Assembly (NCBI GenBank): GCA_027050975.1
Contig: JALUAR010000010.1
Span: forward strand, 1-7,339
Direction of reading: 5' to 3'
DNA: 7,339 bases
Source: Thermodesulfovibrio sp.
GTDB taxonomy: Bacteria > Nitrospirota > Thermodesulfovibrionia > Thermodesulfovibrionales > JdFR-85
Shown piece by piece: positions 6,535 through 7,339 of the stretch; within the stretch, counting starts at the first letter, position 1; every line of letters begins with the position of its first letter. The notes beneath the pieces were generated by a model. That model saw only the letters and a program-made list of their open reading frames with translations. It was not told where the DNA came from and made no database searches. The position numbers and the translations under genes were made by a program.

Positions 6535-7339
6535 TTTCCTTCCCCTGCCATTCTCAGAAGGGCATTCACAATAGCTACAGCCACAGGAGTGCCACCTTTA
6601 CGACTCAGGTTTGTTATAAAGGGAACATCCTGAAGAGAAAGCAGTATCTTTGATTCTATTGCCTTCACAAATCCTACAGGTACTCCAACCACAAGAGGAG
6701 GAGAACCATTAAGTTTACCATCTATAAAAAGCTCAATCACTTTCAGGAGCGCTGTTGGTGCATTACCTATTGCAATTATCCCGATATTTTTGTTCTCCTC
6801 GAGCGCTGCCTCTATTGCCATGGCTGTCCTGGTGACTGCCTTGCTATAAGATGACTCCTTCTTTGTTCCGTCATCTTTTATATTATTCAGTCCGCATAAA
6901 ACTCTCCCTCCCCATCTTGAAAGAATTCGCTTGCTGATTCCAGCCCTTACCATCTCTATATCAGTAAGTATATGTTTTCCTGACCTTATCGCCTCTATTC
7001 CCACATCTATGGCAGAGGGATGAAAGAGAAGTGTATTTTTGAATTCAAAGTCTGCTGTAGCATGTATGACTCTTTTTATTATGGGATGAAGCTTTTGGGG
7101 AATATTAGTGAAATCAGTCTCTTCAGAGATTATCTCAAAGCTCTCCCTTTCTATTTCTGCACCAAGATCACCGGAAGAACTCCCTCTTTGTTCAATATTG
7201 TTTAAACGTTGAAGCAGAATAGTGCTAAAATCTCTATAATCTCTTTTATTGTCTTTGTAGAAAAATTCAACATCAGGATTCTCTTTTGATATTCTTTTAA
7301 TTAAATCCGAAATGCCAGATGAATCAAGTTCCTTGTTAG
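6531..7339 (-). CDS. cbiC: CbiX-like/CbiC fusion: cobalt-precorrin-8 methylmutase with an N-terminal extension (5' end off the window)
   Basis: The frame stays open to the right edge, giving 268 visible residues. The last 209 are a full CbiC/CobH methylmutase, which moves the C11 methyl to C12 to give cobyrinate. They show RVIHATADFEF (visible residues 89-99) with the family's catalytic histidine (His92), ILTDIEMVRAGI (122-133), IIAIGNAPTALLKVIEL (186-202), VGVPVGFVKAIESK (217-230) and RKGGTPVAVA (246-255). The GTG at 7002-7004 opens a shorter frame but lies inside the domain, after the catalytic histidine, so it is not the start. The first 59 residues are outside CbiC. The segment PDVEFFYKDNKRDYRDFSTI followed by LLQRL resembles the C-terminal end of CbiX sirohydrochlorin cobaltochelatases, joined by a Gly/Ser linker, so a CbiX-CbiC fusion is likely but not proven. 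The stop overlaps the cbiD start (TTGA). Confidence 0.93.
   Translation of the reverse strand, partial: NKELDSSGISDLIKRISKENPDVEFFYKDNKRDYRDFSTILLQRLNNIEQRGSSSGDLGAEIERESFEIISEETDFTNIPQKLHPIIKRVIHATADFEFKNTLLFHPSAIDVGIEAIRSGKHILTDIEMVRAGISKRILSRWGGRVLCGLNNIKDDGTKKESSYSKAVTRTAMAIEAALEENKNIGIIAIGNAPTALLKVIELFIDGKLNGSPPLVVGVPVGFVKAIESKILLSLQDVPFITNLSRKGGTPVAVAIVNALLRMAGEGN

Noticed and set aside
6531..7004. A separate short CbiC gene starting at the GTG at 7002-7004
   Set aside because: The frame is open upstream and encodes the conserved RVIHATADFEF region with the catalytic histidine, so this GTG is an internal valine codon.
7198..7215. Two nonamer-like units, GTTTAAAC and GTTGAAGCA, inside the CbiX-like segment
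   Set aside because: Only two imperfect units, in coding sequence that fits the protein alignment; chance similarity is likely.

Overview
The window is gene-dense, and every supported gene reads on the minus strand. About three quarters of it (roughly 1611-7339) is a tightly overlapping block of anaerobic (early cobalt insertion) cobalamin genes. In transcription order these are a CbiX-like/CbiC fusion (cut by the right edge), CbiD, a CbiE-CbiT fusion, CbiF and a CbiG-CbiH fusion. Start and stop codons overlap at every junction (4, 8, 4 and up to 32 bp), which fits one translationally coupled operon for the corrin ring-contraction and methylation steps.

Downstream of that block, after a 96-bp gap, is a lone gene for a Cas6-family CRISPR RNA endoribonuclease (558-1514). 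No CRISPR array and no other cas gene is visible. Past its stop codon come a short-period tandem repeat and then a partial four-helix-bundle protein of the S23/23S rRNA intervening-sequence family, which runs off the left edge.

The most unusual feature is a degenerate 9-bp tandem repeat (plus-strand consensus near GTTTGAACC, read on the minus strand as GAA CGG TTC) that occurs twice. One block of about 14 units lies inside the cas6 coding region, in frame, and encodes a charged Glu-Arg-Leu-type tract. The second block of 22 units begins one base past the cas6 stop codon, in the same orientation and initially in the same codon phase. It fills most of the gap between cas6 and the next gene. The inner block keeps exact 9-bp spacing and has no stop codon; the outer block has picked up an 8-bp unit and an in-phase stop.

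Organism: an anaerobic or facultative bacterium with a cobalt-early B12 pathway and moderate GC. The fused cob genes, the S23-family protein and the nonamer repeats remind me of Nitrospirota or deltaproteobacterial lineages, but that is an impression and not something the sequence proves. No RNA gene, insertion sequence or B12 riboswitch is visible; a riboswitch would be expected upstream of the operon, beyond the right edge.
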